Below, piece by piece: positions 18,509 through 28,640 of a DNA stretch of 64,000 bases. The notes beneath the pieces are model-generated. The model was not told the origin of the DNA, did not search any database, and was given only the letters and a program-made list of their open reading frames with translations. The position numbers were made by a program, and so were the translations under genes. Each line of letters opens with the position of its first letter. Within the stretch, counting starts at the first letter, position 1. The DNA comes from Vreelandella titanicae BH1 (GTDB lineage: Bacteria > Pseudomonadota > Gammaproteobacteria > Pseudomonadales > Halomonadaceae), in assembly GCF_000336575.1 (NCBI RefSeq), contig NZ_AOPO01000010.1:62001-126000 (forward strand). The letters run 5' to 3'.

Positions 18509-19215
18509 TGATGCGCCTTGATCGCTTTTTGAGTGAAACCACGCCATTAACCCGTAGCCTGGCTAAGCGGGCACTCAAAAATGGTGAGGTAACCCTCAAC
18601 GGCGAGCCGATCAAGCAGTCGGCGACCCAGATCGATACCGATAACGATGTGGTGGTGCTCAACGGCGAGCGGTTGGCGCTGGTAGGGTTGCGCTACATTA
18701 TGCTGCACAAGCCCGTTGACGTTGAATGCAATGCCCGCCGCGGACTCTATCAGCGCGCGATAGACCTGATAGATCTGCCCAAAGCCGATCGGTTACAGCC
18801 GGTAGGGCGGTTGGATGTGGATACCACGGGACTGCTGCTATTAACCGATGATGGCCAGTGGTCGCACCGTGTCACGTCACCGCGCCATCGCTGCGCCAAG
18901 GTGTATATCGCCGAGCTAGCGGAACCGATGGAAGGTGCGACGGCGGAGTGGGCGATTGGTCAAGTCGCCGATGGCCTGATGCTGGATGGGGAGGAGACCC
19001 CGACGCAGCCCGCAACGCTTAGGCTGCTTTCGCCCACCCAGGCAGAACTCACCATTACCGAAGGGCGCTATCACCAGGTGAAGCGTATGTTTGCCGCCTT
19101 GGGCAATCACGTGAACTCACTGCACCGCAGCTCTATCGGTGATTTGGCTTTGGATGCCAACCTGGCGCCCGGCGAGTGGCGAGAATTAACCGCCGACGAA
19201 ATCGCGCTTTTCTGA
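18508..19215 (+). CDS. rsuA: 16S rRNA pseudouridine(516) synthase
   Basis: 235 aa, standard for RsuA. N-terminal S4 RNA-binding domain (MRLDRFLSETTPLTRSLAKR, about 2-60) and a catalytic domain with the conserved Asp in PVGRLDVDTTGLLLLTDDG (about 97-115). It makes pseudouridine 516 in the small-subunit rRNA. The start overlaps the amidase stop; a second ATG three bases on is equally possible. RluB/E/F-type relatives share motifs, but the length and the VECNARRG stretch fit RsuA best. A terminator follows. Confidence 0.9.
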   Translation: MMRLDRFLSETTPLTRSLAKRALKNGEVTLNGEPIKQSATQIDTDNDVVVLNGERLALVGLRYIMLHKPVDVECNARRGLYQRAIDLIDLPKADRLQPVGRLDVDTTGLLLLTDDGQWSHRVTSPRHRCAKVYIAELAEPMEGATAEWAIGQVADGLMLDGEETPTQPATLRLLSPTQAELTITEGRYHQVKRMFAALGNHVNSLHRSSIGDLALDANLAPGEWRELTADEIALF

Positions 19216-19237
19216 GTCCTTGCTTAAGGTCTCTATT

Positions 19238-19271
19238 AGCCGCTTCCCAAAAGGGTAAGCGGCTTTATTTT
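19238..19271 (+). terminator. Rho-independent terminator after rsuA
   Basis: Stem AGCCGCTT-CCC / GGG-TAAGCGGCT with an AAAA loop and one bulged base, followed by TTATTTTAT. It ends the amidase-rsuA transcript. Confidence 0.8.
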
Positions 19272-19352
19272 ATCTGGATATTTATACCGTTATCTTAGTT
19301 CTGCCACCAACAATAGCAAGTATCGTGACTCGATAAAGTTAGTAAGTCAGAA

Positions 19353-20936
19353 CTAGTGAGTCAGATGCGCAGCGGCAATCAACGCTTGAGTATAAGCGTG
19401 CTGTGGCGCTGAAAGCACCTCTAGGCAGGGGCCTTGTTCGACCACTTCGCCATCCTTGAGCACCATAATACGGTGTGCCATGGCACGCACAACGGCTAAG
19501 TCATGGCTTATGAATAAATAACTTAGCTGACGGCGTGCCTGCAAATCGCGCAACAGGGCGACTAGCTGCTTCTGCACGGTACGGTCTAACGCCGAGGTTG
19601 GCTCATCCAGCACCAATAGTTCCGGTTCTAAGATAATCGCTCTTGCCACGGCAATGCGCTGGCGCTGACCGCCGGAGAACTCGTGGGGGTAGCGCGCGGC
19701 ACAGCTCTCGGGCAAACCTACCTCGTGCAGCGTTTGATTAACCCGCTGGGTGACTTCTTCAGTGGTGAGATGGGGGTAGTGAAAGCGCAGCCCCTCGCTG
19801 ACGATATCAAACACTGGCATACGCGGTGAAAGCGCGCCATAGGGGTCTTGAAACACCATTTGCAGGCGATGGCGGTGGCGGCGTAACGCATCGCCGGTTA
19901 GGGCGCTTAGTTTATCCTTGCCAAGGGTAACATCGCCTTGGCTAGTGACCAGCCGCATGACCGCTGACGCCAGCGTGGTTTTACCTGAGCCGGATTCACC
20001 GACAATGCCCAGGGTTTCCCCTGGCGCGATTTGGAAATCTATTGGATGCACCGCCACAAAAGCAGGGGGCTGGCGCTTAAATAAGCCGGTCTTAGGGCGC
20101 TTAAAGCTCACGCTTAATTGACGAGCGGTCAGTAGCGGCGCTGTATGCTCTATAGCTTGGGGCCTACCTTCCGGCTCAGCGGCCAGTAGCGCTTTAGTGT
20201 AATCGCTTTGAGGGTGCTGAAAGACCTGCTCCACCGGGCCGATTTCTTGAATACGTCCCTGGTACATCACGCAAATGCGATCGGCATGGCGGCGCACCAG
20301 GTTTAAGTCGTGGCTGATAAACAGCATGCCCATGCCATGATGATCGCGTAGTTCACGCAGCAGGGCGAGAATCTCCTGCTGTACCGTGACGTCCAGCGCG
20401 GTGGTGGGCTCATCGGCAATCAGCAGTGAGGGATTGTTGGCAATCGCCATGGCAATCATCACCCGCTGGCGCTGCCCACCCGAGAGCTGGTGGGGCCAGG
20501 CATCCAACAATTCGTCCGGGCGCGGTAGTTTCACTTGTTCCAACAGTTCTTTGCAGCGTTCCCGGGCCGCCTGGCCCCGCAGTCCTTGATGCAGCCGCAA
20601 GGCCTCACCAATCTGCTTGCCCACCCGATGCAGGGGGTTGAGCGAGGTCATCGGCTCCTGGAAGATAAAACCGACGCGATTGCCACGCACCGTGTTCCAC
20701 TCAGTTTCCGTTAAAGTGGCCAGATTGGTATCACCTAGCCAGCGTTCGCCTTGAACGCTGGCATTACTGGGCAGCAAATTCACCATGCCCAGCGTCGATA
20801 CCGATTTACCCGAGCCGGACTCACCGACAATGGCCAGGGTTTCACCTGCATGGAGGGTGAGTGAGAGTGAGTGAACCACCGGGGTGCTATCAAAAGTGAC
20901 ATCAAGGTGTTCAATGCGCAGCAGGGGATTAGGCAT
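19353..20936 (-). CDS. yejF: Peptide ABC transporter ATP-binding protein (two ATPase domains)
   Basis: 527 aa from the ATG at 20936 (MPNPLLRIEHLDV), preceded by CAGGAGAC; it overlaps yejE by 8 bp. Two complete ABC domains: Walker A GESGSGKS (about 38) and GESGSGKT (about 315), signatures LSGGQRQR and FSGGQRQR, Walker B LLIADEPT and LVLDEPT. Single-gene double ATPases are typical of YejF, which powers the YejABEF oligopeptide importer (the microcin C uptake route in E. coli). Last gene of a four-gene operon. Confidence 0.95.
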   Translation of the reverse strand: MPNPLLRIEHLDVTFDSTPVVHSLSLTLHAGETLAIVGESGSGKSVSTLGMVNLLPSNASVQGERWLGDTNLATLTETEWNTVRGNRVGFIFQEPMTSLNPLHRVGKQIGEALRLHQGLRGQAARERCKELLEQVKLPRPDELLDAWPHQLSGGQRQRVMIAMAIANNPSLLIADEPTTALDVTVQQEILALLRELRDHHGMGMLFISHDLNLVRRHADRICVMYQGRIQEIGPVEQVFQHPQSDYTKALLAAEPEGRPQAIEHTAPLLTARQLSVSFKRPKTGLFKRQPPAFVAVHPIDFQIAPGETLGIVGESGSGKTTLASAVMRLVTSQGDVTLGKDKLSALTGDALRRHRHRLQMVFQDPYGALSPRMPVFDIVSEGLRFHYPHLTTEEVTQRVNQTLHEVGLPESCAARYPHEFSGGQRQRIAVARAIILEPELLVLDEPTSALDRTVQKQLVALLRDLQARRQLSYLFISHDLAVVRAMAHRIMVLKDGEVVEQGPCLEVLSAPQHAYTQALIAAAHLTH

Positions 20937-22005
20937 GCTGAGTCTCCTGAGCTGGGCCTGCTTGGCGCTGTTGTACGTGGCGGGGATCAAAGGCGTCGCG
21001 CAAGCCCTCGCCGATAAATACCAGCAGTGACAGCATGATCGCCAAGGTCATAAACGCCGTGATGCCCAGCCAAGGGGCGTGTAGATTATTTTTGCCTTGG
21101 GCAGCAAGCTCACCCAGCGAGGGAGCACCCGGCGGCAGGCCGAAGCCGAGAAAATCCAGAGCGGTCAAGGTGCCAATGGCGCCGGTAAACAGAAACGGAA
21201 TAAACGTCAGCGTGGCGACCATGGCATTGGGTAGCACGTGACGCCACATGATTAAACGTGACGGCAAGCCCATGGCTTTGGCCGCGCGCACATACTCCAA
21301 ATTGCGTGCACGCAGGAACTCGGCGCGCACGATATCGACCAGGCCCAGCCACGAAAAGAGCAGCATAATCCCCAGCAGCCACCAAAATCCCGGCTGAACA
21401 AAGCTGGCTAAAATAATCAGCAGGAATAGCACCGGTAAGCCGGACCAAATTTCAGTGAATCGCTGACCGATCAAATCAATTTTGCCGCCAAAGTAGCCCT
21501 GCACACCGCCCACTACCACACCGACGACTAGTGATCCTGCGGTGAGTGCCAGTGCAAAGGCTACCGAGAGTCGAAAGCCATAAATCACCCGTGCGGTCAC
21601 ATCCCGCCCTTGGTCATCGGTGCCCAGCCAGTGGCGGCTATCCGGCGGGGCCGGAGAAGGGCGGGTCATATTCATGTCCAGGGTCTGATATGAAAACGGA
21701 ATAATGGGCCATAGCGCCCAGCCATGATCATCAATTTGTTGCTGAACAAAGGGATCCAGATAGTCCGTTCGGGTCGGTAGAAAGCCGTCAAACTCGGTTT
21801 CTGGGTAGTCCACCAGCATGGGAAAGTACCACTGGCCGTCGTACTGCATGATGATCGGTTTGTCGTTGGCAATTAGCTCGGCAAACAGGCTAAGAATAAA
21901 CAGCGTGGCAAATAACCAAAGTGACACCCGGGCACGGCGATTGGCTTTAAAAGCGGACAGTCGACGGCGAGTGATAGGCGATAAACGTGATGATAAAGAG
22001 GCCAT
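20929..22005 (-). CDS. yejE: Peptide ABC transporter permease
   Basis: 358 aa from the ATG at 22005 (MASLSSRLSPITRRRL), two bases after the yejB stop. Long periplasmic segment after the first helix (YDGQWYFPMLVDYPETEFDG, about 55-75) and HWLGTDDQGRDVTARVIYG, both typical of YejE. The EAA loop interacting with the ATPase is at ARNLEYVRAAKAMGLPS. About six membrane helices. Inner-membrane half of the YejABEF peptide channel. Confidence 0.94.
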   Translation of the reverse strand: MASLSSRLSPITRRRLSAFKANRRARVSLWLFATLFILSLFAELIANDKPIIMQYDGQWYFPMLVDYPETEFDGFLPTRTDYLDPFVQQQIDDHGWALWPIIPFSYQTLDMNMTRPSPAPPDSRHWLGTDDQGRDVTARVIYGFRLSVAFALALTAGSLVVGVVVGGVQGYFGGKIDLIGQRFTEIWSGLPVLFLLIILASFVQPGFWWLLGIMLLFSWLGLVDIVRAEFLRARNLEYVRAAKAMGLPSRLIMWRHVLPNAMVATLTFIPFLFTGAIGTLTALDFLGFGLPPGAPSLGELAAQGKNNLHAPWLGITAFMTLAIMLSLLVFIGEGLRDAFDPRHVQQRQAGPAQETQHA

Positions 22006-22007
22006 TA

Positions 22008-23081
22008 TCACGACTCCCGAGTCGAAAAATCGATACGCGGGTCTACCCACACGTAGGTCAAATCGGAAATCAGCTTGAGGATTAAGCCGATCACGGTATA
22101 CAGGAATAGGGTGCCGAAAATCACCGGGTAATCCCGCTGCATGACCGCTTCGAAACCGAGCAGGCCTAGCCCATCCAGGGAGAAGATCACTTCGATAAGC
22201 AGCGCGCCGGTGAAGAAAATACCGATCATGGCGGCGGGTAGGCCCGCGATAATAATCAGCATGGCATTGCGAAACACATGGCCGTAAAGCACGCGCCGCT
22301 CGTCGGCCCCCTTGGCGCGGGCGGTAATTACATACTGCTTGTGAATCTCATCGAGAAAGCTGTTTTTGGTTAGCATCGTCAGCGTGGCAAAGCTGCCAAT
22401 CGAGGCGGCGATAACCGGCAGTGTGATATGCCAGAAGTAGTCTTTGACCTTGCCCCAGGCTGAAAGCTGGTCGAAGTCGGGTGAGGTCAAACCGCGTAAA
22501 GGGAATAAGTCCCAGTAGGTGCCCCCGGCAAACAGGACAATGAGCAGGATGGCAAACAGGAAGCCCGGAATGGCATAGCCGACAATCACTAACCCCGACG
22601 ACCAGACGTCAAACCGGGAGCCGTGGCGTAGCGCTTTTTTAATGCCTAACGGGATAGAGATTAAATAGACCAGCAGTGTCGTCCAGAGCCCCAGTGATAT
22701 GGAAACCGGCAGCCGCTCGATCATCAGCTCGGTGACCGGGCGGTCGCGGAAGAAACTGGTGCCAAAATCGAGGGTGAGGTAATCCGCCATCATGCCGATA
22801 AAGCGTTCGTGGGCGGGTTTGTCAAAACCAAACTGCTGCTCCAGCTGCTCGATAAAGCGTGGGTCAATACCTCGGGCTCCCCGGGAGTCATCGCTGACCT
22901 GGACATCGGCGCCCCCCATATCCAAGCGAGTGCTGGCCATGGCGTCGGCGCCTTCAAAACGCGCCAGCATCTGATCAATTGGCCCACCCGGCGCCGCCTG
23001 AACAATAATAAAATTGAGTAGCATGATCCCGAAAAGGGTCGGAATCATTAGCAGCAGTCGGCGTAGGGTATAACGGGCCAC
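22008..23081 (-). CDS. yejB: Peptide ABC transporter permease
   Basis: 357 aa, starting [20 protein letters not shown], the usual DppB/YejB opening. It has the YejB-specific insert between helices 1 and 2 (about 40-80, [18 protein letters not shown]) and the permease EAA loop [20 protein letters not shown]. Six membrane helices. It pairs with YejE and lies between yejA and yejE in the order A-B-E-F of E. coli. Confidence 0.94.
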   Translation of the reverse strand: MARYTLRRLLLMIPTLFGIMLLNFIIVQAAPGGPIDQMLARFEGADAMASTRLDMGGADVQVSDDSRGARGIDPRFIEQLEQQFGFDKPAHERFIGMMADYLTLDFGTSFFRDRPVTELMIERLPVSISLGLWTTLLVYLISIPLGIKKALRHGSRFDVWSSGLVIVGYAIPGFLFAILLIVLFAGGTYWDLFPLRGLTSPDFDQLSAWGKVKDYFWHITLPVIAASIGSFATLTMLTKNSFLDEIHKQYVITARAKGADERRVLYGHVFRNAMLIIIAGLPAAMIGIFFTGALLIEVIFSLDGLGLLGFEAVMQRDYPVIFGTLFLYTVIGLILKLISDLTYVWVDPRIDFSTRES

Positions 23082-23158
23082 AGAGCACTCCGAGGTTTAT
23101 GACGATGAAACCGTTGAGGACAAGCCGTTGCATTTAAGAAGTTGTAATCGGGCCAAAG

Positions 23159-25108
23159 TTAACGGCCGCGCTGGCGGCGCTGCAGTTCTGCTTCACGGTC
23201 AGTGTCTACCCACCACGCATCCAGATCCATGGCGTATTTGGGGAAGGGTTCGGGGTAACCAAACTTATCCCAAATGGCGATGCGGGTCTCCCCAGAGTGG
23301 TAGTGGGGAATCACATAGAACCCCCAGCGCAGCACCCGATCCAACGCGCGCGTGGCGGTATCCAACTCTTCACGGCCCTCAGCACTAATGATCTCCTCCA
23401 CCAGTGCATCGACCGCCGGATGTGCCAGCGCCATCCGGTTACGGCTTTGCGGTGCTTCGGCGGCGGCGCTGGTCCAGAAGTCGCGCTGTTCATTGCCCGG
23501 GTTGTTCGACTGAGGGAAATGACTGATCACTATGTCATAGTCATAATTACGCTGTCGGTTTAAATACTGATTAATATCAACGATACGCAGCGACGTCTGT
23601 ACCCCTAAACGGGCCATGTTGCGGAGCATTGGCTGCACCACCCGTTCAAGCCCTGAGTCGTAGAGCAGCACTTCCAGGCTTAAAGGCCGCCCGGTTTGTT
23701 GGTTAACCAGTATGCCGTCTTCAACGCTATAACCTGCCTCGCGGAGGAGATCGAGCGCTTTACGAAGCCGCTCACGCAGCTCGATGGGCTGATCGATAGG
23801 CAGGGGCTGAGTGAACAAACGGTCAGAACCATGAGAGGCAATCAACTCCTCCCGAAAGGGCTCCAACAGCGCCAGTTCCTCCTCAGAGGGTAAGCCGGTG
23901 GCTTCCATCTCTGAATTTTGGAAAAAGCTCTCGGTGCGCTGATAGGTACCGTAAAAAATATTGGTGTTGAGCCACGGGAAGTCGAAGGTCAGGCTCAACG
24001 CTTCCCGCACCCTGGGGTCTTGGAACTTCTCTTTACGCAGGTTGAAAACAAACGCCTGCATCATCGAAGGGTTAACGTCCGGTACCGTTAGCCGCTTTAC
24101 CAAGCCCTCTTCATAAGCTGGGAAGTCGTAGCCAATTGCCCAGGTGGCGGCGCGGGCATCGGTACGAAAGTCGGTGAGACCCGCTTTAAACGCTTCCCAG
24201 GCAATATCCCGATCACGGTAGTAGTCGTAAATGATGCGATCAATATTGTATCGGCCAACGTTGACCGGCAAATCTTTACCCCAATAATCTTCATCGCGCT
24301 GATAAACAATTCGCCTACCTGGGTCTACTTCGCTAATGCGATAGGGCCCGGAGCCTGGGTGTGCCGCAAGGGTGGGGGAGGTGAATTCGCGGGGTTCCCA
24401 GTAGTGGCGGGGGAGTATGGGTAACTGGGCGACGATTAACGGCAGCTCTCGGGATTGAGTGTCGTTGAAGGTGAACCGTACCTGATGCTCATTGAGGGCA
24501 ATGGCTTCTTCCACCCCCGCGTAGTAACTGGCGTAAAACGGATTTCCCTCTTCGCGGAGCAGGTTAAGCGAGAACACTACATCGTAGGCCGTGACAGGTT
24601 CCCCGTCTTGAAAACGCGCTTCAGGGCGCAGGTCGAACTCAATCCACTCCCTGTCAGGGTCAAGGCGCACGCCTTCGGCCAGCAAGCCGTAGAGGCTAAA
24701 GGGCTCATTGGGGTTGCTGGCCATAAGGGTGTCATAAATTTGTGAAATGCCGGTAACTGGCGTGCCGCGAATAATAAACGGATTGGTCGAGTCAAAGCTG
24801 CTCCCCACGGCGGTATGGGTAATGGTGCCGCCTTTGGGGGCCTGTGGGTTTACGTGAGGGAAGTAGGGGAAGTCGGCTGGCAGCTCGGGGCTATCGTAAA
24901 GCGATAACCCATGAACTGTTTCAATAGGAACCACGTTGTTTGCGTCGGTGTTCAAATCACCCACCACATTAGTGTTGGTGGCGGTGATAGACGTCGACTC
25001 TGACGCTATTGTTTCGGCGTCTGAAGCCAGTATTGAAACGTTGGACAGCAGGCCACTGATGAGTAGAAGCGTTTTCGCAAAAAACAAACCACGCGGCATT
25101 TGAGACAT
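23159..25108 (-). CDS. yejA: Peptide ABC transporter substrate-binding protein
   Basis: 649 aa, family-5 extracellular binding protein. Signal peptide at residues 1-29 (hydrophobic 8-27, cleavage near ASDA). YejA features: HGLSLYDSPELPADFPYFPHVNPQAPKGG split around 65-95, SFDSTNPFIIRGTP, DYWGKDLPVNVGRYN and FPQSNNPGNEQRDFW. An insertion of about 40 polar residues follows the signal peptide, longer than the E. coli form (604 aa). It delivers oligopeptides to YejBE. First gene of the operon. Confidence 0.93.
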   Translation of the reverse strand: MSQMPRGLFFAKTLLLISGLLSNVSILASDAETIASESTSITATNTNVVGDLNTDANNVVPIETVHGLSLYDSPELPADFPYFPHVNPQAPKGGTITHTAVGSSFDSTNPFIIRGTPVTGISQIYDTLMASNPNEPFSLYGLLAEGVRLDPDREWIEFDLRPEARFQDGEPVTAYDVVFSLNLLREEGNPFYASYYAGVEEAIALNEHQVRFTFNDTQSRELPLIVAQLPILPRHYWEPREFTSPTLAAHPGSGPYRISEVDPGRRIVYQRDEDYWGKDLPVNVGRYNIDRIIYDYYRDRDIAWEAFKAGLTDFRTDARAATWAIGYDFPAYEEGLVKRLTVPDVNPSMMQAFVFNLRKEKFQDPRVREALSLTFDFPWLNTNIFYGTYQRTESFFQNSEMEATGLPSEEELALLEPFREELIASHGSDRLFTQPLPIDQPIELRERLRKALDLLREAGYSVEDGILVNQQTGRPLSLEVLLYDSGLERVVQPMLRNMARLGVQTSLRIVDINQYLNRQRNYDYDIVISHFPQSNNPGNEQRDFWTSAAAEAPQSRNRMALAHPAVDALVEEIISAEGREELDTATRALDRVLRWGFYVIPHYHSGETRIAIWDKFGYPEPFPKYAMDLDAWWVDTDREAELQRRQRGR

Positions 25109-25141
25109 CCCATGTGAACAAAGCCAACTAGTTAACCCGGT

Positions 25142-26365
25142 TTAACGCCCTGAAAGTGTCAGCAGTTGGCCTGGTTGCAGAGTGCTGGGGCGGTCAATCG
25201 CATTCCAGCGTATAAGGTCTTGCTGGTCAATATTATACCGGGCCGCAATCGCAGAGAGACTGTCGCCTCTTTCAACGCGGTGGGTATTGCCACGGCTGTT
25301 TTGCGCAAGCGCTTGGTTGCTGTCTTGTGTTTGACTGCCGCCTTGAGAAAGCTGCGCTAGCATCTGGGTATCCACTTCTTCAGGTACCAGCAGTGTCTGA
25401 GCACTACGGGGGTCAATGCTGCCATTGAGCAAGCCAGGGTTTAATTCGGCTAACGCGGTTTGGCTGACACCCAGCAGTTGAGAGGCTTCTGAGAGCGTCA
25501 CTGCTTGGGCCAACTTAACTTTAGCGAAGGCCGGATCAACATGTATTTCCGGCAAGCTGACACCGTACTGCTCAGGGTCGTTAATGATGGTCGCGATGGC
25601 TTTCAGTTTGGGCACATACTGCATGGTTTCATAGGGCAGCGAGAGATCCCAGTAATCACCGTTTAGGCCTTGGCTTTGGGCCTGGCGTCGAGCGCGGTTA
25701 ACGGTGCCTGCGCCGGCGTTATAAGCCGCTAATGAAAGCATCAGATCGCCTTCATACCACTGATCGGCCTGCATTTCCAAGTAGTCCAGCGCCGCTTCGG
25801 TGGAGGTTAAAACGTCTAACCGGCCATCGTAGTTTCCGTTGCGTACCAAACCCAATGCATCACCAGTGCCGGGCATAAACTGCCATAGCCCAGCAGCGCC
25901 GCGATGACTTCGCGCGCCTGGGTCAAAGGAGCTCTCGACGAAGGGTATTAACGCGACTTCACCAGGCAGGCCACGCTCGCTAACTTGCTGGGTAATCCAG
26001 GCAAGCCAGGGAGAGGCGCGTTCGGTGATAGTAGCAATGTTTTCGGGGCTGGAACGGTAGTGCTCAACCCATTCGTCTACCCGTGCTTGGGCCTCGTCTG
26101 GCAGTGACTTCTCTTGCCACTGAAAGCTTTTACGCAGCGTTGTCCAAGCGTCCTGAGGTTCCAGCTCCAGCGCCTCCCAAAAATGGATTCGGAACGGCGT
26201 GGGGCGTGGTTTTGTAGCGTCTACTGATTTACTGGTTGATGCCGTAGATCCTTCATAGGCTGTCGCAGAGGCTTGTGAGCTTGCCGCAGCGGCTAACATT
26301 AGGCCCATTATTACGGTACTGCCAGCGCTCAGCATCAAGCGCTGGCGAATCGTTCGATAGGTCAT
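25142..26365 (-). CDS. mltD: Membrane-bound lytic murein transglycosylase D-like, with LysM
   Basis: 407 aa with an N-terminal signal segment (about 10-33). SLT/lysozyme-like domain at about 120-245: VALIPFVESSFDPGARS carries the catalytic Glu, then GAAGLWQFMPGTGDALGL and LSLAAYNAGAGTVNRA. One LysM repeat at the C-terminus (THRVERGDSLSAIAARYNID). It cleaves peptidoglycan to 1,6-anhydro-muropeptides in the periplasm. No lipobox cysteine is visible, unlike E. coli MltD, and there is one clear C-terminal LysM, so it is a shorter MltD. It lies between gloB and yejA on the same strand. Confidence 0.88.
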   Translation of the reverse strand: MTYRTIRQRLMLSAGSTVIMGLMLAAAASSQASATAYEGSTASTSKSVDATKPRPTPFRIHFWEALELEPQDAWTTLRKSFQWQEKSLPDEAQARVDEWVEHYRSSPENIATITERASPWLAWITQQVSERGLPGEVALIPFVESSFDPGARSHRGAAGLWQFMPGTGDALGLVRNGNYDGRLDVLTSTEAALDYLEMQADQWYEGDLMLSLAAYNAGAGTVNRARRQAQSQGLNGDYWDLSLPYETMQYVPKLKAIATIINDPEQYGVSLPEIHVDPAFAKVKLAQAVTLSEASQLLGVSQTALAELNPGLLNGSIDPRSAQTLLVPEEVDTQMLAQLSQGGSQTQDSNQALAQNSRGNTHRVERGDSLSAIAARYNIDQQDLIRWNAIDRPSTLQPGQLLTLSGR

Positions 26366-26395
26366 AGTTGCATTCGTTTGGTTTCGATAGCGTTC

Positions 26396-27163
26396 TTAAA
26401 AACGGTTCTTCCACTCGCGTAGAGTGGTGAACGTAGCGAGATCATCATTATTAACACCCTGGGTGCCTGCCGCTTGGCGCACGCTATCAGTGCCCACACG
26501 GAGGTAGGGATTAATTTTCAGCTCGCGTCCTATCGTGCTGGGTAAGGTGGGGCGATCCAATGCCCGCGCCTTTTCACACTCCTGCAAGGCGTGTTTGACG
26601 TCTTCGTTTTCAGGATCCGCAGCACGGGCAAACGTTAGGTTTGCCTGAGTGTACTCATGGGCTGCAAAGACCAGTGTATCTTCAGGGAGTTCCGCAAATT
26701 TTTTCAGCGCGGTGTACATTTGCTCCGGGGTACCCTCGAATAAACGACCGCAACCCGCGCAAAAAAGGGTATCACCGCAGAACAGTAGTGCAGGGATACC
26801 CGCTGTGAAGTAGCTGATATGATCCAGCGTATGGCCGGGGGTCGCCATGACGTCAAACAAGCGACCCATAATGCGGACTTCGTCGCCATCACCCACGGTT
26901 TCATCGATGCCTTCAATCTTGGGATTGTCGGGGCCGATAACGTGCGGAGAGTAGCGTTTAATTAATTCTGCTAAACCACCGGTATGATCATGATGATGGT
27001 GAGTAATCAGAATGCAGCTTAGGGTGAGCGACTCACGCTCAAGAAACTCGATCACCGGGGCAGCTTCACCGGGATCCACCACACAAACGCTTTGACTGGT
27101 ATCTTGTCTTAATAGCCAAATATAGTTGTCGCTAAGGGCGGGGATCGGTGTCACGCTCATCAT
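26396..27163 (-). CDS. gloB: Hydroxyacylglutathione hydrolase (glyoxalase II)
   Basis: 255 aa, standard glyoxalase II length. Metallo-beta-lactamase metal motif ITHHHHDHTGG (about 53-63), second-sphere ATPGHTLDHISY (about 108-119) and CGDTLFCAGCGRLFEGTPEQM (two parts, about 130-150); the C-terminal HAGH-specific domain is present. It hydrolyses S-lactoylglutathione to lactate and glutathione in the methylglyoxal pathway. Two adjacent ATGs can serve as start. Divergent from the methyltransferase gene, an arrangement common in proteobacteria. Confidence 0.94.
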   Translation of the reverse strand: MMSVTPIPALSDNYIWLLRQDTSQSVCVVDPGEAAPVIEFLERESLTLSCILITHHHHDHTGGLAELIKRYSPHVIGPDNPKIEGIDETVGDGDEVRIMGRLFDVMATPGHTLDHISYFTAGIPALLFCGDTLFCAGCGRLFEGTPEQMYTALKKFAELPEDTLVFAAHEYTQANLTFARAADPENEDVKHALQECEKARALDRPTLPSTIGRELKINPYLRVGTDSVRQAAGTQGVNNDDLATFTTLREWKNRF

Positions 27164-27274
27164 CGGCGAGATCCTTTAAGTTACGAAAAAACACATCAAA
27201 CATTGCGCTTATTAGCGCTAAATCGGTGCGTAAAAGGCGTTAAAAAGCCGTTACTGTGGAGGGAAGCGCTGTTC

Positions 27275-28177
27275 ATGTCAAATTCGACGATGGCCACGAC
27301 ACTGGCTAAGCGCTTACAAAGTAGCCAGCCTTATTGGCAAACAGAGGCGGGGCGTTCGCTGTGGGAAACACAGCGTGCCTGCTTAGGGCCCGTTGTGGAA
27401 TCGCGTGTGGGCGGCCACAGCTTGGAAATGAGCATGGGGCCGGCACTGATGACCATGTCGGCCATTGCGCACCCCATACGCTGGTTGCCTACGCGTCAGT
27501 TAGCCGAAAACGATAGCACCTTGGTATGCCCACCGGATCAGCTTGCGCTGCCGGATCGCTGTTTAGATGTGATGGTCATCCACCACTGGCTTGAGCACTT
27601 AACCGATGCCCACTTTACGCTTCAGGAGGCTGCGCGTGTCACTGCTGACAACGGCATTATGGTGCTGTTTGGTTTTAACCCTGTCGGTGTGAGTGGTCTT
27701 ACCCGGCAGTTGCGAAAGCGCCAACAGACGTTTCCCTTGAGCGGTACCTGGCGCTCGGCTAGCCGCCTGCGGGACTGGTTGGCGTTTGTCGACTTTGAGG
27801 TGGAGCGGGTAGACTATTGCTGTTTCAGGGGGCGGATGAACGCCAAGTGCGGTGAGTATTGGGAGTCGTTAGGGCGGCGGCATAACCTGCCGCTGGGCGA
27901 AAGTTATATGATTCAAGCACGCCGACAGCAGCGCCAAGCGCCAGTGCAGCGTTTGAAATTTGGTTTGAAGGCGCCAGTGTCCCCGGCGTCGTTGGGAGTT
28001 ACCCGCTCAGGCTCATCCACCCACTACCAAGCTTATCAAACGCCTCCCGCTAGAACATCGCAAGCCAAAACACGGCAAAAGGATAGGCACACAGCTGATT
28101 CAAATAAAGCTGATCCACAGAAGCCTGTTTTACATAAATCTGTTTTACATAGACCGGGGGATCAGGAGATTGACTAA
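27275..28177 (+). CDS. SAM-dependent methyltransferase-like protein
   Basis: 300 aa from the ATG at 27275 ([15 protein letters not shown]), preceded by GGAGGG; a start 72 bp upstream is less likely. A class-I methyltransferase core (type 11-like) is visible as [26 protein letters not shown] in two pieces (about 87-112) and [18 protein letters not shown], but the N-terminal GxGxG loop is not obvious, as in the homologues that sit between gloB and rnhA in gammaproteobacteria. Residues about 225-300 form a basic, polar, probably disordered tail ending in [15 protein letters not shown]. It overlaps rnhA by 8 bp. Substrate unknown. Confidence 0.78.
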   Translation: MSNSTMATTLAKRLQSSQPYWQTEAGRSLWETQRACLGPVVESRVGGHSLEMSMGPALMTMSAIAHPIRWLPTRQLAENDSTLVCPPDQLALPDRCLDVMVIHHWLEHLTDAHFTLQEAARVTADNGIMVLFGFNPVGVSGLTRQLRKRQQTFPLSGTWRSASRLRDWLAFVDFEVERVDYCCFRGRMNAKCGEYWESLGRRHNLPLGESYMIQARRQQRQAPVQRLKFGLKAPVSPASLGVTRSGSSTHYQAYQTPPARTSQAKTRQKDRHTADSNKADPQKPVLHKSVLHRPGDQEID

Positions 28178-28640
28178 AGAGGCGGCGGGAGATCTACCTC
28201 GGGTAACGGTGTATACCGATGGGGCTTGTAGGGGCAACCCAGGGCCCGGCGGATGGGGCGTCGTGCTGGCGAGTGGCGAGCATGAGAAAACCTTGAAAGG
28301 CTATGAAGCAGATACCACTAATAATCGCATGGAGTTAATGGCTGCGATTATGGCGCTACGCACCCTCAATACCCCTTGTGAAGTGGCGCTTTGGACTGAC
28401 TCCCAATATGTACGCCAGGGGATTACCCAGTGGATTCATAACTGGATCAAGCGCGGCTGGAAAACCGCTGCCAAGCAGCCGGTCAAAAATGCCGAACTGT
28501 GGAAGACCCTGCACGAAGAGACCCAGCGCCACCAAGTCGAGTGGCACTGGGTAAAAGGGCATAGCGGCCACCCTGGCAACGAGCGCGCCGATGCGCTGGC
28601 CAATGAAGCGATTGATGAGCACCAAAAGAGGAGAGCATGA
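28170..28640 (+). CDS. rnhA: Ribonuclease HI
   Basis: 156 aa, start TTG at 28170 just behind CAGGAGA. All RNase HI catalytic acids are visible: Asp in [16 protein letters not shown] (about 17), Glu in [10 protein letters not shown] (about 55), Asp in LWTDSQYV (about 77) and the late Asp in [14 protein letters not shown] (about 141), plus the HSGH handle histidine. It degrades RNA in RNA-DNA hybrids. Overlaps the methyltransferase before it and dnaQ after it (ATGA), so the set is one transcript. Confidence 0.97.
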   Translation: MTKEAAGDLPRVTVYTDGACRGNPGPGGWGVVLASGEHEKTLKGYEADTTNNRMELMAAIMALRTLNTPCEVALWTDSQYVRQGITQWIHNWIKRGWKTAAKQPVKNAELWKTLHEETQRHQVEWHWVKGHSGHPGNERADALANEAIDEHQKRRA